The notes under the pieces are model-generated. The model saw nothing but the letters and a program-made list of their open reading frames with translations, was not told the DNA's origin and did no database searches. A stretch of 64,000 nucleotides of DNA from Paralithodes platypus (taxonomy: Eukaryota; Arthropoda; Malacostraca; Decapoda; Lithodidae): positions 9,495,115 to 9,559,114 of the forward strand of contig CM064552.1 in the NCBI GenBank assembly GCA_032716605.1, written 5' to 3'. Positions 46,651 to 56,503 of the stretch are shown piece after piece. Both the position numbers and the translations under genes were made by a program. Position 1 is the first letter of the stretch; every line of letters begins with the position of its first letter.

Positions 46651-46874
46651 GAGGCGTAATTCCATCAGTACACGGCGACGCTAAAATATTGCATTCTGGC
46701 TAACAGTAAGTGATGTTATTCAGCTTAGGAAGGACCTCTTGTCATCGAATGGGGAACAAATGATCTCAATTAATCATTTAACTCCCACAGGTCCATTATA
46801 AGCTCCGTAAACTCGCAAACGGTGTGTTAACCCGAATAACATGAAATATGACGTCAAATACTGGAAGAATTAAA
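46651..46874. mobile_element. F2 element, strongly diverged
   Basis: 'catcagtacacggcgacg', 'cagcttaggaaggacctct' and 'gacgtcaaatactggaagaa' keep the order of the family. Confidence 0.6.
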
Positions 46875-47007
46875 GCATAGTTTCTTCATTATATGAAAGC
46901 GAACGCTGCTATTATTTATTCACAAAAGTACAGAATCTCCAACATGCACTAAGAATTTAAAGCTTGATTATTCAGCAAAAAGAAGTTTGGGAGTAAGCAG
47001 GACGAAA

Positions 47008-47251
47008 CAGCCACACTCCTAAACGGTCATAACCCAAACGACCACAATCCTAAAAGGTCTAGATTTGATAAGGTTAGATTAGGCTAGGCTAGATGAGGTT
47101 AGATTATGCTAGGTTAAGTTAGCTTAGTTTAGATTATGTTAGGTTAGGTAAAGTCAGATCTGGTCAAGTCGGATAGGTTTAGGTAAGTTGAGTGAGGTTA
47201 GGGTAGGAGCTTGTGGCCGTTTCGGAATGTGACCGTTTCGGAATGTGGCTG
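47008..47251. repeat. Inverted-repeat element with GGTTA-rich loop
   Basis: Arms CAGCCACACTCCTAAACGG (47008) and the complement of CAGCCACATTCCGAAACGG (ending 47251) enclose about 150 bp of degenerate TTAGGTTAG-type repeat (47060-47205). Parallels the 2246-2407 hairpin, whose loop is also telomere-like. Confidence 0.65.
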
Positions 47252-47658
47252 ATTTGACTTAGAGCCAGCATGGGAGGTTAGTCATCAAAGACTAAACCCA
47301 GACATGAACTAGTATATAAAAGTTTACAAAATCTCTGTTGAAACAACATTCACGAAGTGTATAAAACTATCGGCTACGTAGTTTGTGATAAAATAGAACT
47401 ACCATTATGAACACAGCTAAACTTCCTGATGACGGACTAGATGTTAGAAGTTATCTATATACACATACACAGCCAAACAATGTATGGGTTTAAAGAAGGT
47501 ATGAAAAGGGTAATTCAAGTGTCCATAAAGGTATACCCTTATAAAGATAATTTGTTATTGATAAGCCCATCTAATGATACGAATAGAAAGGTGCATCGCT
47601 ATCAATATACCGAATTATTGTTATATACCTTTTTTATACCCTTGAATTTTTAGTGTGT

Positions 47659-47876
47659 ATAAAGCCGCTGTCACACGAGCACTTTTTCCGTCAATTTTCC
47701 ATGAGCAAGTTTTTTCTTGTATTATTTTGAGAAATGTTCACACTAATATCGGTAACTAGACTGAAGTTAGATTATGTTAGGCTGCTAAATTCTGATGATG
47801 TATAATTGTTTAAGCTTCCAGACCATAATTGCTCGTAAAAATTGCTCGAAAAAGGGCTAGTGTGACTCCGGCTTAA
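47659..47876. mobile_element. F5 foldback element
   Basis: ATAA at 47659-47662 and TTAA at 47873-47876; arms 'gtcacacgagcactttttcc' and 'aaaagggctagtgtgac'. Confidence 0.78.
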
Positions 47877-47999
47877 GACCAGAGCTACAGACAAGACACC
47901 CGTTTTTTCAGTTATAGTTTGAGTAGGCCTATGTATTAGTTATTACAAGAACTGTTTTGATGGCAAGTTTATTCTACTGCTTGCCTGTAGGAAAGCCTT

Positions 48000-48212
48000 T
48001 AGCCCCTTCAGTACTATGACGCCATTATAGCCGCATATTCTGGCCACCAATAAACAACTTTATGCAGTTTAAGAAAGGCTTATATTACTCAGAGGATTTA
48101 TTGAGATGGCATTTACCCCTTTGAATCCTAGAGGTAAATCATTAGCTTAAGAATACTGTCTAGTGGTAACCAAAATGAGATGAAAATTACATCATCGTTT
48201 TGAAGGGGTAAA
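48000..48212. mobile_element. F2 element, diverged
   Basis: AGCCCCTTCAGTACTATGACG mirrored in part by 'catcgttttgaaggggta'. Confidence 0.6.
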
Positions 48213-48950
48213 TTGACATTTATACTATTTCAAGTATAAATATTGCCTTTGTTATTGTAACTCAAGTACTATTGGGTATGTGTAATATTAAATTGTACGG
48301 TATATGTATTATCAGTCTTGTGTATTGTTGGCTCGAACAACCCATCATTAACTGGAGACTAATTGTATGGTTATATCTTGAGGGATGGTTGCCTATTGTT
48401 CTATAGCTGTATTATGATTGTCTGTAGTAATATTCTATAGTATTCAGCCGCTCTTGGGGTCTTGGGAAATTAGAGTTCATTGGCAGATTCTCTCCGTTTA
48501 TACAATACAAAGATACTCCTCAATATTAGCAACATATGTATTTGTATTTCTGTGTTATTAGAAAAATCATCCTTGGATTCACAAATATTAATACAGTTTC
48601 GTATTTATTAAGTAGATTTGCATTGCACCTAAAGAGAAGCCACAAATTGAGTTGTAGTCATGCTACTAATTGTGCTACTGATCTCCCATAATTGCCTCAT
48701 CAATTATCGGTATGTAGTTTTCATGAACAGTTGCTGTGCCCAATTTAGTGAAATTGAATAGATTATGGCAGTAGTAACACAGTTATACTTCTATGCTTTG
48801 GAGTCAAATCGAAATATTTATCGTAGTTTGTAGGACTAAACATCTTATGTAACACAATGCCGCAATGCCAATTACCATTGGTTTTCTTTCTCAACAAAAG
48901 CGACCACCATAACGAAAGGTGATAATTTGTTATCATTATGAATTTTGATT
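48213..48950. other. No gene seen
   Basis: AT-rich DNA downstream of the RYK gene's 3' end; no repeat family recognised. Confidence 0.4.
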
Positions 48951-48959
48951 AGTGTGAAG

Positions 48960-49240
48960 ACCTGAAACTAATTTTCTTGCCTCTGTTTATTTTCTTGTAT
49001 AAACTTCTTATCACCTTTCTCACCACATTTCATCTTTTTATCTCACCTGGCATCAATCATATCCCTCCCAATCCTCCCTTGGACTCCTTGGAATTGATGA
49101 TGGAAGGCAGCGAGATACCGTAGTCTTGCATCGACTTAGCATGGGGCCGGTTGTGCGGATGGATGGCCCAACAGAAGGCCATCACTTTGTACAGATCGTC
49201 TGGACAGTTGAGTGGCTGGAACCAAGCGGTAATCGTTTCA
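48960..49240 (-). pseudogene. Partial duplicate of the RYK terminal exon
   Basis: The minus strand reads QPLNCPDDLYKVMAFCWAIH, then HNRPHAK, nearly identical to the real terminal exon, after which homology to the C-terminus decays and the stop is lost. It lacks the first half of the exon (WSYG to DGYR). The 3' flank is also duplicated (compare 48960-49085 with 49262-49390, both with 'tcccttggactcctt'), so this is a DNA-level tandem duplication, not a retrocopy. Confidence 0.85.
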
Positions 49241-49299
49241 CAAGATTTTGATAATGTACATACCTAAAACTAATTACCTTTCCTGGGTTTTTCCTCTGG

Positions 49300-49305
49300 T
49301 TTATT
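49300..49305 (-). promoter_or_regulatory. Candidate poly-A signal of RYK gene
   Basis: AATAAA on the minus strand about 97 nt past the stop codon. Used or not is unknown. Confidence 0.4.
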
Positions 49306-49401
49306 TTTCCTCTTATCATCACATTTCTCTTCAAATTTTGTTTTGTTATTCTTACGCACTGTGGATTCCTTCCCTCCTCCTCCTCCCTTGGACTCCTTAT
49401 A

Positions 49402-49650
49402 TCAGATGAAGCTATTGAGTTGATGATGGAAGGCGGCAAGGTAATCGAGAATCAACTTGGCGTGGGGTCGGTCGTGTGGATGGATGGCCCAACAAAAGGC
49501 CATGACTTTATACAGGTCGTCCGGACAGTTGAGCGGCTGGGCCAAGCGATAGCCATCGCGCAGGTACTCGGCCATCTCGCAGGCGGCCACTTCCACGTAC
49601 GGCTGCTGTGCCAGAGTCGTCAGTTCCCACACCAACACACCATAAGACCA
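49402..49650 (-). CDS. Ryk: RYK terminal exon: kinase C-lobe and stop
   Basis: Acceptor cctcag before TGG. Encodes WSYGVLVWELTTLAQQPYVE to LAAFHHQLNSFI and a stop. Reads into the family-typical C-terminus and length. Confidence 0.93.
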   Translation of the reverse strand, partial: WSYGVLVWELTTLAQQPYVEVAACEMAEYLRDGYRLAQPLNCPDDLYKVMAFCWAIHPHDRPHAKLILDYLAAFHHQLNSFI

Positions 49651-52600
49651 CTGAGGATGATGGAAGGAAGGAGCAATTGTCATCAGAGGCAATATTAATG
49701 GACCTGAAAGCATTCCATACGACAACAGAGTATGACAGAAAAATTGAAAGAAAACTTGCATGGGGCAGAATTATACATAGCATGCTTATCTTTTCATAAA
49801 CACCTTTCAAGTTCATAGGTTTGTTCTGGTATAATACTCACCACATCACTGGCAGTAGATATTAGCCTGTCTGTGATGACTTCGTACGACATCCACTTGA
49901 TGGGTCGCGCTATCTCCCCCGACACAGATTCATAATCCGAGGGGAAGAGGTCTCGCGATAGGCCCGCATCAGTTATACGCAGCTGCAGTTTCTCACTCAC
50001 CCTGAGGAATGATATTATTTCTTTCAATAGAATAAATTTGTTGTAACTAGTATTCTAGCTATAGTTTGCTCCAGATAATTTATTTTTGTTTCAAAAATCC
50101 TCTTAAGGCCTGTCCCCGCAATAAATTTTCTAGTGTGAAACTCGAGCTTGGTAATGGAGACATCTTCAAAACTAACTGTGTAAACCCAGAAAACTGAAAC
50201 ACCTTCCCTGCTTTAAGGAAGTTCTTCATCATCAATCTGGGAAACTGATGAATAGTGTACTCTGGCACTACACTTTGAAATAGATCATAGGGACAGGTCT
50301 TATAGGTCACACAAACTTTAACAAGACACCATGCCTTGAAACAGATCATGTGGACAGGCTTTAATGTCACAACGTTCAGCAACTTTTTAACTTTTGGGTA
50401 TAATAATGTACTGTCAGAATTGAATACAATCGTATAATGGTACCAAGAATTACAAATAAATACCTAGGCTCTGTTTAAATGTGACTATTGAGAAGAGGGA
50501 AGATTGTTTTTCAAGTTCAAAAACTTAATATCTTGGTTAATATCTTAGAATAAAGAAGGAACAGTCTATGAACATACACTTTATGAAATCATAAAATACT
50601 AACACACAGTTCCTGGCCGCAATGTCCCCGTGTAGGACATTAGCGGTGTGGAGGAAGGACAGACCGTGTGCCGCCTGTACTGCCAACTCCACCAACTCCG
50701 CCGCCCTCAGGTGACCCCCGCGGTGATCCTGAAGATACCTGGTAGAAGGGGAGAGAAAGGGGGGTAATATAGATTCATATAGATACACTCACCACACAGA
50801 CCTTATGATCCAATTGAGGGGGTCAGAACTTAATTCTAGTAGAGATAGCCAAACCCCAAATACAATTAGATGGACTAAGCAGGAAGTTGTACAAATATGA
50901 ATTATCTAATAACAAAGATAAAAAGAATTTCAGGGAGTGAGATATTTGCTTCTTGAGGCATTAAGAAATGTCGGTGCACATACACATAGCAACTTTTCGA
51001 TCAACATCAGTTTCTATATCAAACTATTCACCAACATCACCATTAATTTTGTTGTGTTTTTTGTTATGCCTAGTTTAACTTATAATTGCAAAGATAAATG
51101 CTTTCATGATTTCTGTATAAAGTATATATACTGTATGCAATATTACGTACTGTTTAAGATTCTGGTATCCGTGGAAGGGGTAAATAAGAAATGGTGATGA
51201 GTTATCAGCAAAGGAGATGCCCACCATAGTGAGGACATTTCTGTGGTAAAGATTGAAGAGGTGTGTGCCCTCCCTGTACAGTGCCACCACCTCATCATGT
51301 GGGGTGCCCTCTGTCACAGTCTTTATCACCACCTGCTGGTCTTGTTCTGGACGGTCGCGTTGGATCCACCCTCGGAACACTCGCCCAAATGAGCCCTCTT
51401 GAGCCACGGCAGTCAGGCGTACTCGCTGACGCTCAACCTGATCATGGAGATAAAAGGTTATCCAATAAGAGTATAGAAAAAAAGATGAAGTGTTGCTCCT
51501 TAAGTTGTATTTACTTTTCCAGTGTGCTCTGTAGGGAACCTTGAACAATTAATCAGTTCCATTAATAAATACTTCTTGTCAACGAAATATGTATAATTGT
51601 GTTAAGTCCTACTCACCTCCATCTGCCTAAACCTCTCCTGCACTTCAGCAGTGGACGGATCGACAATGACTTCCGATCTGCTTAGCGAACTGGAAGATTG
51701 GCCAGTGTCCCTGCTGCCACTGTCCCTGCTAACATCACACACATCCCCTCTGCTGTCGGTATCTCTGCTGGCCGGGGTGAGGGACACGGATGTTGTGGAC
51801 AGGTGGTTGTGTCCGGGGGTGAGGGTGGCAGAGATGTGGTTGTGCCCGGGTGGCAGGGTGGAGATATGGCTATGTCCAGGGGTGAGGGTGGTGGAGATGT
51901 GGTTGTGGCCAGGTGTCATAGGTGTGATTGGAGTGGTAAGCTTGCGGAGTGAGGCATAGGAGTTGATGGTGATGGAGGAGGGGAGGGTGTAGGTGTTGTG
52001 GCTCGGGGAGGCTGGCCGCAGCAGTGTTGAGTTGGTCAACGGCCCAGTTTTCACTTCAATGTTGTTCACGCTAAAGAAAAATTTGTTTCATATAGTTAAA
52101 ATACAGATTCAGTAAAGTTACAGTGTATATAAATATTCAATGAAGCTTTTAGAAATAGAAAGTCCTAAATGAATAGATCAGCTTGTCATTATACCACTGA
52201 TTATTTTTCTAATCAGCTAACGATTCGACTTATATCCATGATTGCCAGACAATTCAACCAGTAGGTTTCAACTAGTGCCAACTCAGCCTGGGTTAGAAGT
52301 TTAAATTGGCACTGGTTTACTTGGCTTTGATTAAGTTAGCACTGGTTGAGATGCACTGACTGAATTGGTCTGATTGTTAAGCTAATAAAGAAGCCCTACC
52401 CATCAGACACAATATTCACTCAAGACAGGTATAATCTCGGAGCCGCTAGTAATAAATATCGCTCAAAATGGGAATGTCGTTAAGTGTCACTAGTCACATT
52501 TATACTCACTCAAGACAATTAACATCTCGGTGTCGCTTATGCCGCTTCCTCCTGATGTAGGCAACAATACCGATGATGGTGAGGACAAGTGTGATGCCGG

Positions 52601-53177
52601 CCATGGCTGGGACAATGTAGTACACCAGTAGAAGGGAAGCCGCTCCACCCTGCTCCCCGGGGGAACCCAAATGTGGGGCGTACATCTCTGCTGACTGACC
52701 TGTACCACCATAGTTTGATTGAATATTAGTGATAGTGATTATTCTGCTACTAATTATATGAACTCTTATAACCAACACTTGAAGAGTGTTCCATACAGTC
52801 AAATTTTTGGCATTATTAAGCACTTTTTCTTCTTGTAGGTATAATTTTTGTAATGTGTTGCTGTCATTGGAATTTAACAGCTAGTATTGCAACTATTAAT
52901 TAAATCATAAAACGTTCAACTGACCTTCCAAGCAGATCTTGCGGCGCTTGAAATACAGGACGGTAGGCGGCTGACGGGGTCTCGGGGATGTGACGTTAAT
53001 ATTGAGGATAACGTCGACCTCGGCACTACGGGTCCCCAGACAGGGCAGATCCAGCCGGAAAGTGCGGGGCCGGGGGGGAACCTCACCAGTCAGGGACACA
53101 TTAACGGACGGGCTGGCCATGGGTGACGAGCCTTCAGGCTCTGTCTCATTGGTCCAGATAGCCATGTTGTACAGCAC
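49402..53177 (-). CDS. Ryk: RYK/Derailed-type atypical receptor tyrosine kinase, 3' seven exons (5' incomplete)
   Basis: Exons join(52925-53177, 52510-52699, 51617-52070, 51151-51437, 50604-50738, 49842-50001, 49402-49650), complement. Total 1728 nt = 575 codons plus stop; all introns are GT/AG and every phase agrees. Residues 1-84: C-terminal WIF domain (SVNVSLTGEVPP), three N-glycosylation sequons and the KRRK tetrabasic site (77-80) seen in RYK proteins. 107-133: transmembrane helix, followed by a basic stop-transfer. 200-240: PGHNH repeats. About 300-575: kinase domain with QEGSFGRV (312-319), VAIK-type lysine K338, HGDIAARN (431-438), DAG in place of DFG (451-453) and a WELTTLAQQPY tail region. 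C-terminus NSFI resembles a PDZ ligand. The family binds Wnt ligands outside the cell and guides axons and cell polarity, with little or no catalytic activity. Orthology to Drosophila drl, Drl-2 or dnt is not resolved. Upstream exons (signal peptide, first WIF half) are not seen in 53178-64000. Confidence 0.93.
49842..50001 (-). CDS. Ryk: RYK exon: activation segment
   Basis: Acceptor cctcag, donor GTG|gtgagt, phase 0. Encodes KLQLRITDAGLSRDLFPSDY and IKWMSYEVITDRLISTASDV. Confidence 0.92.
50604..50738 (-). CDS. Ryk: RYK exon: catalytic loop
   Basis: Acceptor accag, donor GT|gttagt, phase 2. Encodes YLQDHRGGHLRAAELVELAV and HGDIAARNCV. The weaker donor gttagt is chosen because it restores the frame and the family spacing between RNC and ITD. 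Confidence 0.9.
51151..51437 (-). CDS. Ryk: RYK exon: kinase N-lobe
   Basis: Acceptor atcag, donor CA|gtacgt, phase 2. Carries the glycine loop QEGSFGRV, VVIKTV, and YHRNVLTMVGI. Confidence 0.92.
51617..52070 (-). CDS. Ryk: RYK exon: juxtamembrane region with PGHNH repeats
   Basis: Acceptor tttag, donor GAG|gtgagt, phase 0. Contains NSYASLRKLTTPITP, resembling the YPTLRIEKNDL-type segment of vertebrate RYK, then four TPGHNHIST-like repeats and a Ser/Asp-rich linker, ending EVQERFRQME. Confidence 0.9.
52250..52375. repeat. Decayed CAACCAGT inverted repeat in RYK intron
   Basis: 'attcaaccagtaggtttcaa' and 'ggcactggttta', 'gcactggttgaga' match the 2246-2407 hairpin arms with many substitutions. 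Confidence 0.6.
52414..52452 (-). pseudogene. Small duplicate of an RYK exon end
   Basis: 'attcactcaagacaggtata' then 'atctcggagccgct' repeats the 3' end and donor of the transmembrane exon (cactcaagacaattaac, atctcggtgtcgct at 52506-52540). About 38 bp. Confidence 0.55.
52510..52699 (-). CDS. Ryk: RYK exon: transmembrane segment
   Basis: Acceptor tacag, donor GA|gtgagt, phase 2. Encodes QSAEMYAPHLGSPGEQGG, the helix LLLVYYIVPAMAGITLVLT..., and RRKRHKRHR. Confidence 0.9.
52925..53177 (-). CDS. Ryk: RYK exon: C-terminal half of WIF domain
   Basis: Acceptor tttag before GTGCTGTACAAC; donor G|gtcagt, phase 1. Encodes VLYNMAIWTNETEPEGSS through TVLYFKRRKICLE. Conserved cysteines at residues 46 and 82. 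Confidence 0.9.
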
Positions 53178-53294
53178 CTAAATGACGAGAAGAGAAAGAT
53201 TTTGTTAGAGCCAATAGACTTACAGAACATTAATGGAGAGAAATATTTGATTTATAGGGCCAACTGAAATGGATAATTTAAAAGGCTGCATTGT

Positions 53295-53780
53295 TTAACC
53301 CCTAACTATCGGCGCGCAACATAAGTCGAGTATAATAAATCTGGACTATCTGGCGGCGCGCGACATAGGTCGTGTGGCAATTTCAGCACGTAATGTTGCT
53401 GAGAGAGAGAGACAAGTGGTGGCAGGAGAGTAGCGAGCGTATGACTGCTCCAGACCACCGCGGCGAACCTACTGACACGAATCCCACCTCCTCCCTCCCT
53501 CTCTCACTCGCTACATACTGAATTGTATGGGGAAGTACCGAATTACATGCTTTTTGCACTCGTGTTGCGCGGTTGTTGCAAGAAAACTAGCGGTCATAAA
53601 AGGATCGTTGTGGTGTCATTGGAAAGCTCTGTTTATGCCCTTTCAGGGATAGATACTTGTTTTACGCTCTGGATCTTATTTAGGCATGAAAATGATCATG
53701 TAAACAGCCCTATTTTGGGTAAAAACACCCCGCTGGTGGCTACATATTATATACCGCCTAGGCCGCTCATAAGGTGTTAA
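53295..53780. mobile_element. F4 TTAA element, copy 1
   Basis: TTAA at 53295-53298 and 53777-53780. Shares 'ggcgcgcgacataggtcgtg'-type and 'gtgtcattggaaagctc' words with copy 2. Confidence 0.78.
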
Positions 53781-54259
53781 CCCTTGTCTAGCGGGGGTGG
53801 ACTTAAGTCGGTCTAGAGAAGAAAGGACTATGTGGCGGGGCCCGACTTAAGTCCGTGTGCAATATTTGAGCACTAATGGCTCTGAGAGAGAGATGAGCAG
53901 GTGGAGGAGCGTAGGTCGGCTCATGACCGCTCGGCACGGGTCCCGCGCAACTACTGACGTCTACTCCACACACACCCACACTAACTACCTCGCTACACAG
54001 GGAATTATGTAAGGAAATTACCATATTTTAGGGATTTTTCCTTCGTCTTGCACGATCGTTGCAAGAGAACGCGTGGTCGTAGAAGGATGGTTCTGGTGTC
54101 ATTGGAAAGCTCAATTATCGCCCTTTCAGGGATACATAATTGTATTACACTCTGGCTCTTGTTTATGCATGAAAAAGAGCATGGAAACAAGGTCGTTTAG
54201 GGTAAAATCACCCGATTGGCGGGTAGAAGTTACTGGCGGGCCAGCTCGTAAGGCGTTAA
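53777..54259. mobile_element. F4 TTAA element, copy 2, abutting copy 1
   Basis: TTAA at 53777-53780 (shared) and 54256-54259. Same order: gacttaagtc palindrome, 'ctgagagagagatgagc', 'ggtgtcattggaaagctc', 'ccctttcagggata'. Confidence 0.78.
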
Positions 54260-54424
54260 TAATGTACTGTATTACTTGGTGCCCTCTTGTCATAATCACA
54301 TAGGGTCAGATGTGCTTGTACTGCACCTAAGGAGAGGCAGATAATTTGATAATAGAGCTAATCGAAGCATAGTGTTTCTGAGGCTATGTCACCTTAAGCC
54401 ATAAGCCATTAATAAACCACTTCT

Positions 54425-54500
54425 TTTGGCTCAGACTCATCGACTCCGAGGGCCATGTTGTACAGTTCCTAATAAAAGAAGAGCAAAACATTTTCTATAT
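54425..54500 (-). pseudogene. Relic of the RYK WIF exon start, copy 1
   Basis: Minus strand 'attaggaactgtacaacatg' then GCCCTCGGAGTCGATGAGTC parallels the true exon start (tttaggtgctgtacaacatg...). Intron flank similarity (agaagagcaaaacatttt versus agaagagaaagatttt) shows a genomic duplication. Confidence 0.7.
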
Positions 54501-54799
54501 ACTAAACCATATGATTATGTGGGTTTGGGAAGCTATGTCTTAATCCATAGACCTTAAATTTACCACTGGCGTCCTGACCCTTCCAGATTTTTAAATTACT
54601 GTGCTTCACAAATTCTAGTGCAAAATCCTGGGCAGTTTGTCTCGCTTTTCACTATACTTGCCAACATCTTGCTTTTCTGTAATACCATGGTCGCTACAAG
54701 GTCTCTTACACTTGGTCTCAACCTACATATTCATAAATTCAGCCAAGGATGGCTAAGGACGCGTTGACAAAGTCTTGTGTGTGAACGAGGCTTAACGCT

Positions 54800-54865
54800 T
54801 CCATCACCTCAGGCTTGTTGATCCAAATGTCTATATTGTACAGTAAAAGCCCAAAGCTCTTCCCA
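54800..54865 (-). pseudogene. Relic of the RYK WIF exon start, copy 2
   Basis: The minus strand reads LYNIDIWINKPEV after a decayed acceptor, against VLYNMAIWTNETEPE in the real exon. Confidence 0.65.
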
Positions 54866-54869
54866 CCAT

Positions 54870-55185
54870 TGCTTTTAGTTTAGTTAAGACCAATGCTATT
54901 GAAAGCTTAAACGCAAAAAATTTCATAAGAATTGGGAGAGTGAAAGAAGGCAGGAGGGATACAGTTGTTGCGATATACAAGCATTTATAATAGCCTTGGC
55001 TTTAACTGAGTATACATCTCGTGTAGGAAAGATCTTTGTCTTTTTACTTTACTGCACTTCCTGTAGACGAAGAATATACAAAATATACTTTTTTAAATTG
55101 ATGTAGTGGGCTTGGGAGGTTATTCTGTCTCAAACTCTAGTTATAGCATTTTGTATTTTATTTTCTGGGTAAACTTAAAAAATTC
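54870..55185. other. No gene seen; probable RYK intron
   Basis: AT-rich, no further WIF exon recognised. Confidence 0.4.
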
Positions 55186-55189
55186 TGGA

Positions 55190-55695
55190 GTCCTTGGAGT
55201 GCCACATGTATTTGTTGATTTCATTAATTGACAGTGTGGTAATCCCGACACTGACTTACGGAAGCGAAGCATGGACGTTGGTTGAGAGACTCAGACCAAG
55301 AGTGAGAGCAGTGGAAATGAATTACTTAAGGAGTGCGTGCGGAGTTACATGGAGGGATAGACAGACTAATGAGGAAGTAAGAAGGAGGTGTGGTGTGGAG
55401 GTAGATGTGCTGGAAAGTGTGAAAAGGAACAACTTGAGATGGTTCGGCCATATGGAACGTATGGAAAGCGAGAGAATGACTAAGAGGGTGTACGAGAGCG
55501 AGGTGGACGGACAGAGGGGGAGAGGTAGACCGAATATGAGGTGGAAGGATGGAGTGAGGAACTACATGAACGAAGGCGGTGCTGGTTGGGGGGAGGGGCG
55601 TTGACTGACTGGGGACAGAGGTGCATGGGGGCGGTTCGTTCGTGGCCACCCCTTCGGGGATCACGGCGTCAGGCAATAGATAGATAGATAGATTA
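55190..55695 (+). pseudogene. LINE family D, C-terminal tail with (GATA)n end
   Basis: Encodes VVIPTLTYGSEAWTL, VTWRDRQTNEEVRRRCGVE, NNLRWFGHMERMESERM, then GRGRPNMRWKDGVRNYMNE. A CGA-to-TGA change at about 55601 stops the frame; the 14-kb copy keeps Arg there. Past the stop the frame continues GDRGAWGRFVRGHPFGDHG to TAG and a GATA tail. Clade not resolved; layout resembles RTE/CR1-type tails. Confidence 0.82.
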
Positions 55696-55799
55696 ATTGA
55701 GTTTAGAAGTAAAGTTGGTTGGTGAACAAATATGAATGAATAACAAATTAACTCCCGATACACTGAATAATTCCGGAAACACTTTAATAATAATTCTCA

Positions 55800-56035
55800 A
55801 TACCCTTCAATTATTCAGGATCAACCTTTCCGCTACACCCCCGCCTCGGATTGATAAACAAACCCTTTCACGTTGATTTCCCACATGGCTTCCTCCACTC
55901 AAAATGCCGGGATAAATATTGGATGAGGAGGGCGGAGAGGAGAGGCAAATTGGAGAACCCCATCTTTGAAATTGGTTTGACGTGCCTGCATGGATGGATT
56001 CCTTGTGGCTTTACCTTTAGTATATTGGTAGCTAA
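55800..56035. other. Unclassified; left flank of F1a target
   Basis: The last about 23 bp (ttagtatattggtagctaa) recur at 57595, so the region left of the insertion belongs to a sequence present twice. Confidence 0.5.
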
Positions 56036-56258
56036 TTAATTGGGGGGGTCCCCTCGCTTGTTTTCTCTTTCTCTTCCATTCTCTGTGGCTTGTATCCATT
56101 CGGCCCCATTCAGCCAACTGTTTTAAGGCGCTTATCCCCTCCAGGTGTCGATTTATCCCTGGCGAGCGATAGCGAGCCAGCATTGTATGGAGAAATCCGG
56201 CTTCGCCGGAGAAATTTTTCTATCGAAAAATGTACAAATTTAGCTTGCTGTAAACAAG

Positions 56259-56312
<54 letters not shown>

Positions 56313-56453
56313 TGGCTCGCTACCGCTCGCCAAGAAAATATTGACACCTGGATGGGGGTAAACGTCTTAAAGCAGTAAGCTGAATGGAGCCGAATGGATA
56401 CAAACCAAAGAGATAGGGAGAGAAAGAGAAAAAAGCGAGGTGGGCTCCCTTAA
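56036..56453. mobile_element. F1a TTAA foldback element with (TA)n apex
   Basis: TTAA at 56036-56039 and 56450-56453; arms mirrored throughout; about 24 TA units at the apex (56263-56311). The unoccupied target sequence survives at 57595-57645. Confidence 0.9.
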
Positions 56454-56503
56454 GTGACAGATGTGACTTGGTTTAATTTACGTGGTTTGATTTAATGTTT
56501 GTT

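Noticed and set aside
47060..47205. True telomere or chromosome end
   Set aside because: The GGTTA repeats are short, degenerate and interstitial, with ordinary sequence on both sides.
49082..49240. Alternative terminal exon of RYK
   Set aside because: It lacks the first half of the exon, has no acceptor at the equivalent position, and loses the stop and C-terminal helix.
50080..50382. 100-codon minus-strand frame inside a RYK intron as an extra exon
   Set aside because: The flanking exons splice directly with matching phase and family spacing; the frame contains a local duplication and no kinase motif.
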